A stretch of 64,000 bases of DNA from Symsagittifera roscoffensis (taxonomy: Eukaryota; Xenacoelomorpha; Acoela; Convolutidae). Within the stretch, counting starts at the first letter, position 1. Every line of letters starts with the position of its first letter. The notes beneath the pieces are model-generated. The model was not told where the DNA came from. It did no database searches and saw nothing but the letters and a program-made list of their open reading frames with translations. Location of the stretch: positions 3,497,556 to 3,561,555 of the forward strand of contig NC_087062.1 of assembly GCF_963678635.1 (NCBI RefSeq). Direction: 5' to 3'. Both the position numbers and the translations under genes were made by a program. This document shows positions 9,471 through 20,210 of the stretch, piece after piece.

Positions 9471-12400
9471 TCAGATTCCAAAGCTCAGATCGGTTAACAG
9501 CGGCATGCCTCCAACATGTCGTCTAACATCTTCCTCTCTTTCGATCGTCTCGTCTTCTCCCGTTCCAAAGCGATTTTGTTGTAAGAGATACTGGATAAGA
9601 GTGTGTCTCAGGTCTCTTATTTTGTTCCACGAGTCTGTGGATTTCTTCATATCCAGATTCCTCACTCTCTCTTTCATCTGCTCTGGACAACGTGCCAGTT
9701 TCATCAGCCCTCCCAAGTTTCCGTGGGTTATTGCGATCAACGTCAAAAGTCCATCTAGTCGCAGGTTCTGTATTCCATCCGTAAGCAGTATCACCGGTCC
9801 TTTCACGAAATTCTCCGCTCCAAATGTTACAAACAGGGCTATTAATTCCACTATCGATACTTTCACTACCGCTTGGAGGAATTCCTTTATCAAGTAGTGC
9901 GAGACTTTCGGGTAGACTTTTGCCAAGAAGGACGCGGTCCATCCGGCTCCCAATCCTTCTAGCATGCTGTCTGTCCTTTCAAATCCCTCCTGTCCTTTCA
10001 CTTCCTGGGTCCAGAAGGTTTCCAGAGTAATCTGACACATTCTGTTCACGAACTCAGCTGTCTTTTCTCCGGCATTTTCCGCCAGGTTCACCTCCTTCAA
10101 CAAGTAGGCGTATATCTTAGTGATCATTACTGGGCCTTGCTGAAAAGCATCTGCACCCAATGCCGCTACTCTCGGATTCAGGTGTAGCCACTGGTTTGCT
10201 TCCGGCTTGGTTCTCAGCACCATCGCTTCCAGATGAGCTCTCGTCTCCAGTGAATTCTTTCTTCTCGTGTCTTCACTCGCCACTTCCATTGCTCGGAACC
10301 ACAAGTCGTTGGACATTGCCGTAATCACTCGATGGTCGTCATCTATTCCTGGTTTCAGTTTGAGTTGCCGACTGAAGTTGGACAGTTCCAACCCCAGCAC
10401 TTCGTCCAACACCAACATGCGTAGCGCGTGGTCCTTGAACCCTCTCATCGCGTTTGAGATATCTGACCATACTGCAGGCAGTTCAGCCTTAAGTGGCCTC
10501 AGGTTCTCCATTTCTATCATGCGATTCGGGGCTGATATGATCACATCATATTTTCCCTCCGAAAGTAAGGCTACCATTGCATACACAAATTTCAGTCCAT
10601 CCGGGAGATATGCATATCCCGGAGACAACGCAAATACTACTCTCAACGCCACTTTGTTGAATGTTCCCTCCTTTGTCGCGTCTACCACTTCACCCATTGA
10701 CTCCAGGATGTCTTTTATCGCGGGCCATACTGCGTTTTCTACTGTTGCAGGATCTCTGAGCCTGCTCAGAAAACCTCTACTGTGTAGATGGTCATTGATG
10801 CCAGCAAACACAATCGTTATCGGGTTCATCTCTGTCTGCCTCTGTACCCCTATAGCCAATGACACTGATTGCAATAGGTCTAGGTCAACTGCGGCCAGCA
10901 TTATGACGTCCGGCCAAAACAAAGACTTAGAGGTGTACACGAACTCTGAATTCGCTACTACCATGATCTTGGCCTTTCTCATTTCTGCTTTGTCGTAGGC
11001 GGCGAAGATGCTCTCATCTTTCTTTATTGCTGTCAATCCGCCATATCTCTGGGCATCACCATCTTGGTTCACTTGTTTTGGGTATACTCTCTCCTTCACA
11101 TGACTAGGTGGTGTCGTCAGTTGCTTGAATATCTTCACGTGTTGTCCAATTGGCGCTCTCGCCGTCAGGAATCTTCCTGGCCTTTCCTCACGATTCCTCT
11201 CCTCATGGTTCAATCTGACATCCTGCAACGGTCTTGCATTCACAGGTCCCATTGTGTTATTGGAGGGCAGTCCTTCCAAGTCAGCAAATCTTAAGGCTGT
11301 CGTGGAGCTGAAATTTATGCTAGCGGCTATCAACCAGTCTACGCCGGTTATTGAGTATAATCTGCTGACGGATAGCGTCGCTCCATTTAGCATCCTCCTT
11401 GCATCTTCGATGAAGCTTACTTTCTGCAGGTCCAGCTTCATCAGTTCTTCTTTGTACATGTGCCAGGGAGACGGCATGGGTCTAGACCATAACAATGAGC
11501 CGCTGTTCGGTCTCTCTTCTCGACTGCTACTCGTTGTCTCCGATCTAGTGTCTGATCTGGACGTGCCTGCTACTCCTTCGTTTGGTTGGTTGACGGGTCC
11601 TATCCTTCTCCTAGGATGAATTGTCCTCCTCGTCGGTGCTTCTCCCAACCGATCCTGCACGTCAGTTCTTCGACCTGATTCGCTGGAGCTTTGTTGCCGG
11701 TAATTTATTGCGGCTGGGACTGTACCCAAACGCGTTTCCAGGTTAGGAGGCACAAAGGTAGTGATCACCGTATCATTCACCGTTCCCTCTTCCTTCAGTA
11801 CTCCTGTGTCAGAGAGTTCTGCTTCTAACTCGTCCAACCGTTCTTGGAAGACTCGATTCAACCAAGCTTGTCCCTCGATGGTGTCAAAGTGGATGCCATC
11901 CGAAGTCAGTCTGGCTTGCTCCATGGCTCTCAATTCGTGTTCAATGTCCATAAGGATCATTCTTCCGGCATTTCGATTTGCTAGGTTTCTTATGATGTTG
12001 TTCCATCTCATGACTCCCTCGTTGTGCCTTCTTCCTGATGCTGTCAGGTTTCTTGCGTTCATTGGCACCGTGCAAACGGTCAGTACCGCGCAACTGAACT
12101 TCTGCCAGAGAGTGGTGAACAAACACACCATCATTGATTCCCACTGTGCTTCCTGCTCGTCTGATCCTCTGGAGATATCATTCGTCCCAACTAATATCAT
12201 CACACTGGGTATCCTCCCGGGATTCATCAGCTCCACCATCCGGTATAATTGGGCAATTGTCGCGCCTCCAAAGGCCATCACCGTGGTGACCCATGAGGTC
12301 CTCAAATTCGTTAGCACTCGGACTAAGCTGTCTCCCAATATCAGGTGAGATGTCCCGAGTGGTGGTTGCTGCAGGTTCACAGCCGGGCTCCAGGTAGCTC

Positions 12401-13559
12401 GATTGAAGCAGGCTCTCGGATCTGTCTCCGGAGCTCCCGTGAAATTATACTTTAATTGATTATTCTTCTGCACGTCCATTACACGAGACACTTTCTTCGC
12501 TGGCATCTTCCTTACTTTTCTCTCTGTGATCTTCGAACTCCCCCTGAGTGGCGTCACGTCACTTATCCCTTGTCTGATTATTGTCTGGGAGAGTTGTACT
12601 CTGCCCGTATCGTCAATCGTTCCATAGGGTGCAGTCACCCCGGAACCTGGTGCATTCTTGTTAGCGACCAATCGTCCAGCGGTCTCTATCAGTTTTCTCA
12701 CTGTCTGTTCTACGACGGGATCACCCAAGGTGTCACTAGGATCCGGGATTGTTACTCGGTTCGTCTCTGCTGGAAGCCGTGTCTCCGTTGTTTGACTCAT
12801 TTCTCGAGGTGTCAAGAGTTCCATCGGGGACTGCCCACGAGGAATATCCCTTGCAGGTATCACTTTCTCAATGGACGTCGTCAACGCCACCTGCTCCGAT
12901 CGCTCTTTGTATTCCTGCCTTAAGCGTTCGATCTCTTGACCCTGCTTTTTGTTGCAGTCTTCAAACAACTTTCTCCACATGTCCCGGTCTTCCTCCATCG
13001 CCAGCATGGTCTTCGTCATATCGTCTAACTCCTTCTTCGTACTTCTCAACTGATCATTCATCTCGTCCAGATCTTGTATGGTTTGGTTCGTCTGAACCTT
13101 CTGTGTTACTTTCGCCCCTTTTGGTGGCACAGCTGCTCTCAGTGGTGAACCAGACGAGGTCGCCTCGCTGTTCATCTCCCGATGCATTCTCGTCAGCCCA
13201 GGTTTGGGCTTGGAGGGCATTGGCATCTCACCTGGTTGGTAAGTCCTAGAACTTCCCAACCCAGGCTCATTCGCCAAGTCACTCCCTGAGAGAGCCCCGT
13301 TTCTCCACCTCATCACTCTCATGTTCGGGCGGTCTAGTACTCCTCTTTCTCCATATGCTGCCATCAACAGGACTTCCGTGGGGCGGTCCCCACGGTTGTC
13401 GTGCCCCAAGATGTTAATCAGGGCGGTCAGCAACATGACCACCTCTGGATCCTCCAGAGCGAAGTCTCGTTCGATCAGCCGACGATAGATCGCATCTACC
13501 ATCGGTCCTACATATGCCTCTGCCAGGTCCATCAATTCATCCAGGTTGAAATTGTCCAT
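9471..13559 (-). CDS. ORF3 of giant element: 1362-aa protein with tandem SGNH-type domains
   Basis: N-terminal helical region (1-90); probable coiled coil (about 161-230); SGNH/GDSL hydrolase domain at about 400-580 with block I HLILGDSLVRVL (Ser 411), block II glycines in FGGATI (431-432), block III VGTNDIS (Asn 460) and block V SDGIHF (Asp 554, His 557). All four catalytic positions are present, so an active esterase is predicted from family knowledge. After a basic disordered linker (about 600-700), a second region at about 862-1090 repeats the layout: VVANSE, then VFAGINDHLHSRG (like block III), then IDDDH (like block V), with no GDS, so probably a non-catalytic copy. The last ~150 residues contain a hydrophobic stretch (VSIVELIALFVTFG). 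Esterase domains are known as accessories in some non-LTR and giant rotifer retroelements. The substrate is unknown. Confidence 0.85.
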   Translation of the reverse strand: MDNFNLDELMDLAEAYVGPMVDAIYRRLIERDFALEDPEVVMLLTALINILGHDNRGDRPTEVLLMAAYGERGVLDRPNMRVMRWRNGALSGSDLANEPGLGSSRTYQPGEMPMPSKPKPGLTRMHREMNSEATSSGSPLRAAVPPKGAKVTQKVQTNQTIQDLDEMNDQLRSTKKELDDMTKTMLAMEEDRDMWRKLFEDCNKKQGQEIERLRQEYKERSEQVALTTSIEKVIPARDIPRGQSPMELLTPREMSQTTETRLPAETNRVTIPDPSDTLGDPVVEQTVRKLIETAGRLVANKNAPGSGVTAPYGTIDDTGRVQLSQTIIRQGISDVTPLRGSSKITERKVRKMPAKKVSRVMDVQKNNQLKYNFTGAPETDPRACFNRATWSPAVNLQQPPLGTSHLILGDSLVRVLTNLRTSWVTTVMAFGGATIAQLYRMVELMNPGRIPSVMILVGTNDISRGSDEQEAQWESMMVCLFTTLWQKFSCAVLTVCTVPMNARNLTASGRRHNEGVMRWNNIIRNLANRNAGRMILMDIEHELRAMEQARLTSDGIHFDTIEGQAWLNRVFQERLDELEAELSDTGVLKEEGTVNDTVITTFVPPNLETRLGTVPAAINYRQQSSSESGRRTDVQDRLGEAPTRRTIHPRRRIGPVNQPNEGVAGTSRSDTRSETTSSSREERPNSGSLLWSRPMPSPWHMYKEELMKLDLQKVSFIEDARRMLNGATLSVSRLYSITGVDWLIAASINFSSTTALRFADLEGLPSNNTMGPVNARPLQDVRLNHEERNREERPGRFLTARAPIGQHVKIFKQLTTPPSHVKERVYPKQVNQDGDAQRYGGLTAIKKDESIFAAYDKAEMRKAKIMVVANSEFVYTSKSLFWPDVIMLAAVDLDLLQSVSLAIGVQRQTEMNPITIVFAGINDHLHSRGFLSRLRDPATVENAVWPAIKDILESMGEVVDATKEGTFNKVALRVVFALSPGYAYLPDGLKFVYAMVALLSEGKYDVIISAPNRMIEMENLRPLKAELPAVWSDISNAMRGFKDHALRMLVLDEVLGLELSNFSRQLKLKPGIDDDHRVITAMSNDLWFRAMEVASEDTRRKNSLETRAHLEAMVLRTKPEANQWLHLNPRVAALGADAFQQGPVMITKIYAYLLKEVNLAENAGEKTAEFVNRMCQITLETFWTQEVKGQEGFERTDSMLEGLGAGWTASFLAKVYPKVSHYLIKEFLQAVVKVSIVELIALFVTFGAENFVKGPVILLTDGIQNLRLDGLLTLIAITHGNLGGLMKLARCPEQMKERVRNLDMKKSTDSWNKIRDLRHTLIQYLLQQNRFGTGEDETIEREEDVRRHVGGMPLLTDLSFGI

Positions 13560-13965
13560 ACTGTTCTTTCCAAGTTTGATTTGATTTCGATTTCAAGTTT
13601 TGACTCAAGTGAGCAATTAAATGATCAATCAGGATCTAGAAACGAAATCACGAATGTCACACTTGTCAATTTCACCCCAACATACATCGTTAAAATTTGC
13701 TTAAAGACAGTTCAGATAAAAAGATATTTATCCTAAAATTTATTAAAATCAATTGGTTTCTAAAATTTTGGAATTCGACCTAAGATTGGACAATCCAAAC
13801 TTTGGATCTATTCCCAAGATCGTCATCTAGTTGTTCATGGTCACTAACCCCTACTTACCCATGATCTTAATAACCTAACACATAACATAACATAACGTAA
13901 CATAACACACATATCACATATTACATGCAGCTTGGTCTTTGGCCTAACACCCTCTCGCACATCAC
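13560..13965. other. Gap between reading frames of the giant element, with an ATAAC simple repeat
   Basis: A 406-bp spacer between the macro-domain frame and the SGNH frame. At about 13878-13910 it contains repeated ATAAC units (CATAACATAACGTAACATAA). No reading frame. It may hold signals for internal initiation or splicing, but none is identifiable. Confidence 0.5.
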
Positions 13966-14481
13966 TCAGCCTATACTTAAGTAATATTTCTTATGTAGAT
14001 ATACTTGTATGTTCGTATCAGAGAATATCACGTGTACAAGCGCGTACAATTCCCGAGGATGCAGTCTTCCTCTATTTGGATCGTACACTGGAAGCGAAAG
14101 CTCCTTCACGTCCATTTCCACAAGGAAGTCCCTCAGCCTCGTCAAAGACAAGACTAGATTTTCTGGGTCCACGTGTTGCTTCTCTGTCGCCCTCGTTACC
14201 AGGAAGCATAAGTACTTTCCCGGTATTTGCGACACCGCCGGGGGTAAGGCTGCTACGCCCCCTATCCCTGGTCTTTGCTTCCAAAGGAATTCCACGTTTT
14301 TATATTCCCTCTTAAAATCTGCCGCTAGCGCCGTCCTAAAACTCATGTCTGCGGTGATAGCTACCGCACATGTTCTGTTTGTGAGTATGAAATCACTGTC
14401 TGTTAGTATTATGTTCAACAGCTGCGGCTGCCTTATAATCGATCTTGAAGTCATCGGCCGCAGTTGCTGGTTCCGGTTCAC
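13966..14481 (-). CDS. ORF2 of giant element: macro-domain protein overlapping Gag
   Basis: A frame of 171 codons if opened at the GTG at 14481; the first ATG is at 14454, giving 162 residues. It reads as a single macro domain resembling the TARG1/OARD1 (C6orf130) branch: the run CAVAITADMSFRTALAADFK corresponds to the N-terminal ADP-ribose-binding strand and helix, GIGGVAAL to the next strand, YLCFLVT and ELSLPV to core strands, and a terminal strand NIQVYLHKK. The glycine-rich second loop of active TARG1 is altered here (PVYDPNRGRL), so binding or hydrolysis is uncertain. The frame is +1 relative to Gag and overlaps its last 89 nt; it is closed upstream by a TAA in the same frame near 14497. 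It may be made as a Gag fusion by frameshifting inside the overlap or by separate initiation. Macro domains bind or remove ADP-ribose marks; that role here is inference. Confidence 0.7.
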   Translation of the reverse strand: MNRNQQLRPMTSRSIIRQPQLLNIILTDSDFILTNRTCAVAITADMSFRTALAADFKREYKNVEFLWKQRPGIGGVAALPPAVSQIPGKYLCFLVTRATEKQHVDPENLVLSLTRLRDFLVEMDVKELSLPVYDPNRGRLHPRELYALVHVIFSDTNIQVYLHKKYYLSIG

Positions 14482-17248
14482 GTGCTTCTTCTGTTACTGC
14501 TTGCATTTTCTTTGCCGCCAGCTCTTGAGGTTTGTCCTTCCTGCGTGCCTCTGCTTCGCTCAAAAGTCGAGCCTTGCTTGCTTTCACTCCTGACAAAGCT
14601 TCTTCATGCCTTGGATGCTTGATGTCTGCCACTGCATCCCAGAATTGCGGACAATCTGATTTAAAATGACCTTCCAAGTTACAAAAGAAACACCTCGGGC
14701 CAAATTTCGCAATTACTCCTCTCATGAAATCCTCATGATCCAACTCTGACGCGTCTTCGTCCTCGAGTTTAAAGCCTATTGCTTTCATGCCTTGTTTGTA
14801 AGCTGGGCATGCTGACACATGATGGTCTGTTGAACTGCAATTAGCACAAGAACGTCTCTTGTCCATATCATCCCTCGGTTTGTACCAATTGTTCCCTTGG
14901 TTCGCTGGTCCGTTGTTAAAATTGCCATAATTGTTCTTGTAATATCCAGATCTCGAAGGAGGTTTCAGCAATAGATACTCTTTCGATTTGAGTCTCAACT
15001 CCTCCGGTGTTGGCGCATTAGTTGATAGTGGTGTGTAATGCGTTGCTAGCATCGTACGAAGTTCATCGTTTTTCACACCATCGATGAATTTTGAGGCTAC
15101 GGCCAGGTTCATCCTTCGATTTGACTCATCCGGTTGGCTGCGTCTTCTCAGCATTTCCAAATCATCGAGAAACTTGTCTATAGTTTCATCTTCCCGCTGC
15201 CTCCGTTTCTCGAAGCGCATCATCGCCTGGTGCCCCTGCACCCCTGATCCGAAACGGTTCAATAAGATTTCGAAGATTTTTTCAGCAGTGTCACGTTGAT
15301 ACTGTTTCTTGGCCATGACACAGTTCAGGGCTGTCCCTTCTAAGTTGCTGGTGAGCGCGCTGCATTCCTGTCTCTCAGACAAGTCTTCTTCCTCGAAATG
15401 CAGCTTCATTACCTCTATCCAGGTATCAATACAGCCATCAGATTCGTCTTTGTAGCATCTTGGTTTCTTAAAGACTCTTCTGGACTTTTCACTGCGTTCA
15501 TTGGTTCTAGATAACCTCGTCAGGAATGTCTCCAAAGACCTGTTCAGGGGTTCAAATGCTGTGGCCATTGCCGTAGCATCCCTTGAGTGTCCCGCCTGAG
15601 TGTCCTCACACCTTGTCGAAGGCTCTGTGTGCGGTACATCCCTACAATCCGAATCACCATGAGCGTTTCCCGCTTGGCCCATGTGACTCCTCCTCGGGCT
15701 TGTATGCCCCATGTTGCCAGAATCGCTTCTCCCGGTCGCATGTGTGCTTTGCGTTGGTCGTTCGTTCGAGGTTTGTCTGTTCCCCGTTGAACTTGCTCTA
15801 CTGTTCGGGCCCCATGCTGTATTACCCCTTGTGGCATAGCCTGATGAACTGCCCCTGCCTCTAGTGGATCCATTTGTCTTCCTCCTTTGATGTTCATTGA
15901 AGTTCACCCTCGGTTCCCTGCTGGGACCTCCCGAGTTCGGCTCTCCTTCTTTTGGTCCACTCTTGCTGCTTAGTAGCCCGTCCAACCTATCCATGATAGC
16001 CTGCGTTCGCCTCTCCATCATCGCATCTATCTTTGTGTCAAGAGACCCAAGAGACTGCTCTTGCTGAATTCTTAACTTCTCCATGTCGGCTCTTAAGCGT
16101 AACTCCCTCTGTTCCGCTTCTCTTGTCATTCGCGACAAGTTCCTCGTCATATGTTCGTCCGTTCTTTCTTTCAAGCGTTTTTCGCTTCTGTCAACTTCTT
16201 GTCTGTTGCGGTTTATTTCTTCCCGCAGACTTTCTCTTTCAATGTGAACTGCTCTTTCTAGTTCACTCATCCTTATCGACATCTGTTCATTTTGTTCTCC
16301 TAAACTGCCCACTATGTTGTTTAAGGCTTCCTCTAGTGCCGCCCCGTTATCCATGAGTGGCGTAACATGTGGTGGTGTAACTCTGTCGGTCCCAGGTAGC
16401 TTCGTGCTGGTAGAGATCCGGGCCTTGACTCTCTGTCTTGACGTTTTATCATTATCTATTTCAGGATCCGCTAACGCGTTGCCTAGCCCTCCGGTTCTAC
16501 TCTCTCCAGTTTGTGGCTCTGAAGTTGTCCTAATCGCGAAGTCTTTTGACTGGCCTGGTGTGTTTGCCTCTTTGCTTATCGTTGTCACTACACCAAATTT
16601 ATCCATAGTTCTAGTCTCTCTTCCGACGTGTGCCTCACTCTCCTGGATCGAACTATTGAGACTGACTTGAGATCCAAAGTCCCCTTGCTCCTCTTCATCC
16701 TCTTCCTCCTGGGACTCCCCATCGTTTCCTGCTCCTCCTCCCATGCTGAATGGAAAGATGTTTCCGAAGGTGTTCTTCATTCTTTCTGAGAACGATGATG
16801 AGGTTGTTTGTTTTCCAGTTCCGCTTGCCATCATAGTGTTATCTGTCGGAGATCTTCTAGTTGCCGTTACTTCAGTTGAGATGTCGGACAGTTCCGACAT
16901 CTCCTCTCGATCCAACGTCCCGGTGGAAGTGGCAAAATCATGGCCTTGTTCTACCGGAGTAGATTCACTCGCCAGCCTTCTGCCTCTCCCTTCCAGTCCA
17001 TTTACTCCCTGGTTGTCGTTCATGGTATGGTCCGTATTGACCTCCACTTCCAACAGTTCTCTTCGCTCTTCTGAGGTCTTTTGACTTCTCGTTTCAACCA
17101 TTCTGCCTGAAACCGTCCCCTTTTTATCGGACCGGGTTCGCTTGATCCAATCCACAAAAGGATCGGTCATCGTTTTTCTTTGCTTTTCAGGTATGAATTT
17201 CCTAGAGCTATTACCTCGTTTTGGTATCCTTGACTTGTCTAAACTCAT
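14393..17248 (-). CDS. gag: ORF1 of giant element: Gag-like protein, two CCHC knuckles (951 aa)
   Basis: Layout: long disordered, Ser/Thr/Glu-rich N-terminus (1-300); strong coiled coil at about 310-410; low-complexity Ser/Arg/Asn region (430-580); a Ty3-type retrotransposon gag capsid-like domain at about 590-735 (CIDTWIEVMKLHFEEEDLSE through FIDGVKNDELR); two zinc knuckles of form CX2CX4HX4C, CANCSSTDHHVSAC near 802 and CFFCNLEGHFKSDC near 854; then a basic tail of about 85 residues. Such proteins form the particle that packages element RNA. It is the first frame after a 3-kb leader, the usual place for gag. It is much longer than typical Ty3 Gag because of the N-terminal extension. No protease follows. 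Intact over 2.9 kb. Confidence 0.9.
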   Translation of the reverse strand: MSLDKSRIPKRGNSSRKFIPEKQRKTMTDPFVDWIKRTRSDKKGTVSGRMVETRSQKTSEERRELLEVEVNTDHTMNDNQGVNGLEGRGRRLASESTPVEQGHDFATSTGTLDREEMSELSDISTEVTATRRSPTDNTMMASGTGKQTTSSSFSERMKNTFGNIFPFSMGGGAGNDGESQEEEDEEEQGDFGSQVSLNSSIQESEAHVGRETRTMDKFGVVTTISKEANTPGQSKDFAIRTTSEPQTGESRTGGLGNALADPEIDNDKTSRQRVKARISTSTKLPGTDRVTPPHVTPLMDNGAALEEALNNIVGSLGEQNEQMSIRMSELERAVHIERESLREEINRNRQEVDRSEKRLKERTDEHMTRNLSRMTREAEQRELRLRADMEKLRIQQEQSLGSLDTKIDAMMERRTQAIMDRLDGLLSSKSGPKEGEPNSGGPSREPRVNFNEHQRRKTNGSTRGRGSSSGYATRGNTAWGPNSRASSTGNRQTSNERPTQSTHATGRSDSGNMGHTSPRRSHMGQAGNAHGDSDCRDVPHTEPSTRCEDTQAGHSRDATAMATAFEPLNRSLETFLTRLSRTNERSEKSRRVFKKPRCYKDESDGCIDTWIEVMKLHFEEEDLSERQECSALTSNLEGTALNCVMAKKQYQRDTAEKIFEILLNRFGSGVQGHQAMMRFEKRRQREDETIDKFLDDLEMLRRRSQPDESNRRMNLAVASKFIDGVKNDELRTMLATHYTPLSTNAPTPEELRLKSKEYLLLKPPSRSGYYKNNYGNFNNGPANQGNNWYKPRDDMDKRRSCANCSSTDHHVSACPAYKQGMKAIGFKLEDEDASELDHEDFMRGVIAKFGPRCFFCNLEGHFKSDCPQFWDAVADIKHPRHEEALSGVKASKARLLSEAEARRKDKPQELAAKKMQAVTEEAREPEPATAADDFKIDYKAAAAVEHNTNRQ

Positions 17249-20210
17249 TCTTTATTTGTCACTTTCCTATGCCTACTCTTGACTCAATTGTTAGAGACCT
17301 TATAGTTTCATTAACAATAATAATGACACAACACAATAAATTTCACCAGATTCTATTAAATAGTGACCACGAATCCCTGTATGTTGTCAGAGTACAGTTT
17401 GTATAAAATTTATTCACACTAGCCGATTATCGGTCCAAAGATCTGGAAACTAGCACAATATGATGTTATCAGTCAATTTAAAAGATAGTGTACTCACTAC
17501 CCAATCAAGCACAGTTTAGGTTGATTTAAAATCAAAAGACAAAAAAAATATATATTGACACAATATGAATGTATATATAAAAAAAACGTATGTGTCTTGT
17601 ACTCTTAGTCAGTCGCAGTACAATAGTCGAACCTGTCTTTTAAAGAAAAAGCTTTCCCTGCTTGGTGCTGCACCAAACAGACAAAACTTTGAAGGCAGCA
17701 ATTTTCTCAAGTGGGCGTCTATTGCACCCACCGAGTACTGTGTTACCTATCTGCCTTCGGACTGCCCGAGCTAGACCTACTAAAGTCCTCAGGGCAGTCA
17801 CTTTTCCCAAAAACGTATTATGTCCAATCCACACCAATGAACCACGTTCTCTTTAATTCAGACTTAGTGTCGCGAATATCCGAGTTTGGACTTGTTTTGT
17901 ATTAGTCTTGTTCTTATCGAAAGGCAAGTTACCAGCGCAGTCACTGATACCTATCCTCTGTATTAATAACCTAATACCTCTCGCTTTTTAGTTTTTCTTT
18001 CGTTCACCTAAGTCCTTAATAAAATGATACCCCTCCGGATTGGCACAAATAGGACCCTTCCGGACTGTCAGAATATAGACCCCTCCGGATTGGGACCCCT
18101 CCGAGTTAGTTAATAGTAGACCCCTCCGGATTTGGACCCCTCCGAATTAGCGACTATAAGACCCTTCCGGATTCGGACCCCTCCGGTTTTGTGGAAAGTA
18201 GACCCCTCCGGATTCGGACCCCTCTGACTTCGGAGCCCTTAGCTCTGTCAAAGTAGCTTTTTGTAGTTTTCTTTATTTCAGCTTATACCCCTCCGGATAC
18301 GTTCTGCGTTGCTCTTATGCTGTTTGAATTAACTGGGAAGGGTATAGGATCCTTTCCTAGACCCCTCCGGATTGAAGTTAAGGCACTTATTTGACAATTC
18401 ACACTAACGGTGAAGGGTCTTATCACTTGCCTAATTTCGACTCTATTATGGTTGTCTTGTGCCTTCAGCCCTCCCTTTTTGTCTAGAACTGTCTTAAGTT
18501 ACTTAGTTCAATCGCTATCAACTTTTGGTAGGGGTATAAGGGTTTTTTAGAAAAATTTATAAAACGTGAAGGGTGTACCCCTCCGGATTTGTGTAATTTG
18601 CTAAAAACAATCTGAAAAAATTTTCTCGCTCGCTTTTCCGAAAAATTTCTGATCCTATTAGTAAGCTCAGCTAATTTCTGATCTATTGGTACCAAGATCA
18701 ACTCGATATGATCAGTAGTTCCAAAGTTATTAACCAAAACGTCTTTTTTCCGAACTCAAAAAATTTTCTCTCTTATAGGTTCCGCCTAACTTTTTCCGCA
18801 AATCTGGTCCTTTCGACCTAAAATTTATTGATCCGAGCTCAAAAGGCCTATACTCTTCTAGTTCAATGCAAAAGACCCGATCTAAAACGCTATTGTAGAA
18901 AAAATTTGCGAAAAACTATGCTACCTGGACCCCTCCGGATTGATGAATCCACCAAATCAAACACGTTATGTTCGATTTCTCTGCAACCCGGAAGGCTTTC
19001 GGGTAGCGGATTTTAAGACTTGTAGATTCACTAGTGGACGTTGTCCGAACAACTATTTTTACTGTCCTACCTCAAAAATTTCAAAAAATTTTCTAAATTT
19101 TTAGTGTTTCTTACTATCAAAAATTGGGAAAATTTGGTTTTTGGTACCAAACTAGTTCCAACCACTTCCGAACTAAAGTTAACCGGTTCTACTTGTTACA
19201 GTAGTGCAGTTACGATGTAACACACTAACTTAGCGCTTTTTTCCGTTTCAAAAAATATCGATATCTCAAAAATCGCGACTTGTGGGGGGATCAAAATATC
19301 GCTATTTTGACCCTAAAAACCGGTCTGTTTTCGTTGTTTTTCACTGAAAAATGATATAAGACTATTAATATAGGCTATATAAGTAATAATATTAGTAATA
19401 CTATACCCCTCCGGGTTTGTTTAATCTCCGAATTAAGGTGCTTAACTCGGATATTCGCAGTTCGGTGAAGGGTCACTACAGTGCAGCACTGTCGAGCCCC
19501 CCACAGATTACTATCTTACTTTTTGTACCAAAAGGGATACAAAACTTGTTAACGATACCCAACAGTCGATTGTAGTTGTCGTTGAGCCTCTTCCTGTTGT
19601 TCCCTGTACTGCTTGCCGGATCGGTCTTCACCCCGGACCCTTCCGAATTGAGCGCAAATCAGCTGACCCTTCCGGATTGGGCGCAATTTATCATTAACGT
19701 GCTTAAATGCTCAAATAACCCTACAGTACAAGCCCCACAAACGGGCTACAAAAATGATCTTAACGATCCTGACTGATATAAATGCCTGTAACAACAATAT
19801 ATCTATCAACAACAAACGGGGGGGTTGAATCACATCTTGTCTGGGGGGATGATTTCTACTGATTTTTTACTTTTTTACTGTTTTTGGTTTTTTCGGTTAT
19901 TTTTTATGTTTTTTGTTTTTCTTGGATACTATACTATTTTTTGTTTGGTTTTGCTTATATCTTTAAGTGTTTTTGGTCACAAACCACTCAGGGGATTAGG
20001 GGTTCGCGATTCCCCCCACCCTTCCTGGTTCGTGAATTTTCGGTCTTAACTAGGTTAAAAAACTATTCACGGCAATCCGGAAGGCTTCCGCGTTCCGAAC
20101 TACCCTTCCGCCCCGGCGGTTTAGGCCTAATAAGGGCGTTAATGTGAGCATCCGCTCGGCGCGGAATGCTCGTTAACGGTTCTGCCGGTCATGATGTTAA
20201 AAAAGAATAA
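17249..20210 (-). promoter_or_regulatory. 3-kb leader of giant element with repeated TCCGGA motif
   Basis: Between the primer-binding site and gag there is no reading frame, but the plus strand carries the motif ACCCCTCCGGATT or close variants (ACCCTTCCGGATT) about 15-18 times between 18020 and 19690, often in pairs about 16 nt apart. On the element's sense strand this is AATCCGGAGGGGT. A second recurring string is GGTGAAGGG (near 18410, 19460; CGTGAAGGG near 18566), whose complement CCCTTCACC occurs in the LTR. Opposite-sense copies (CCGGAAGG) near 18990 and 20080 could pair with the others in RNA. Likely roles are packaging, translation or transcription-factor binding; none is shown. Confidence 0.6.
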
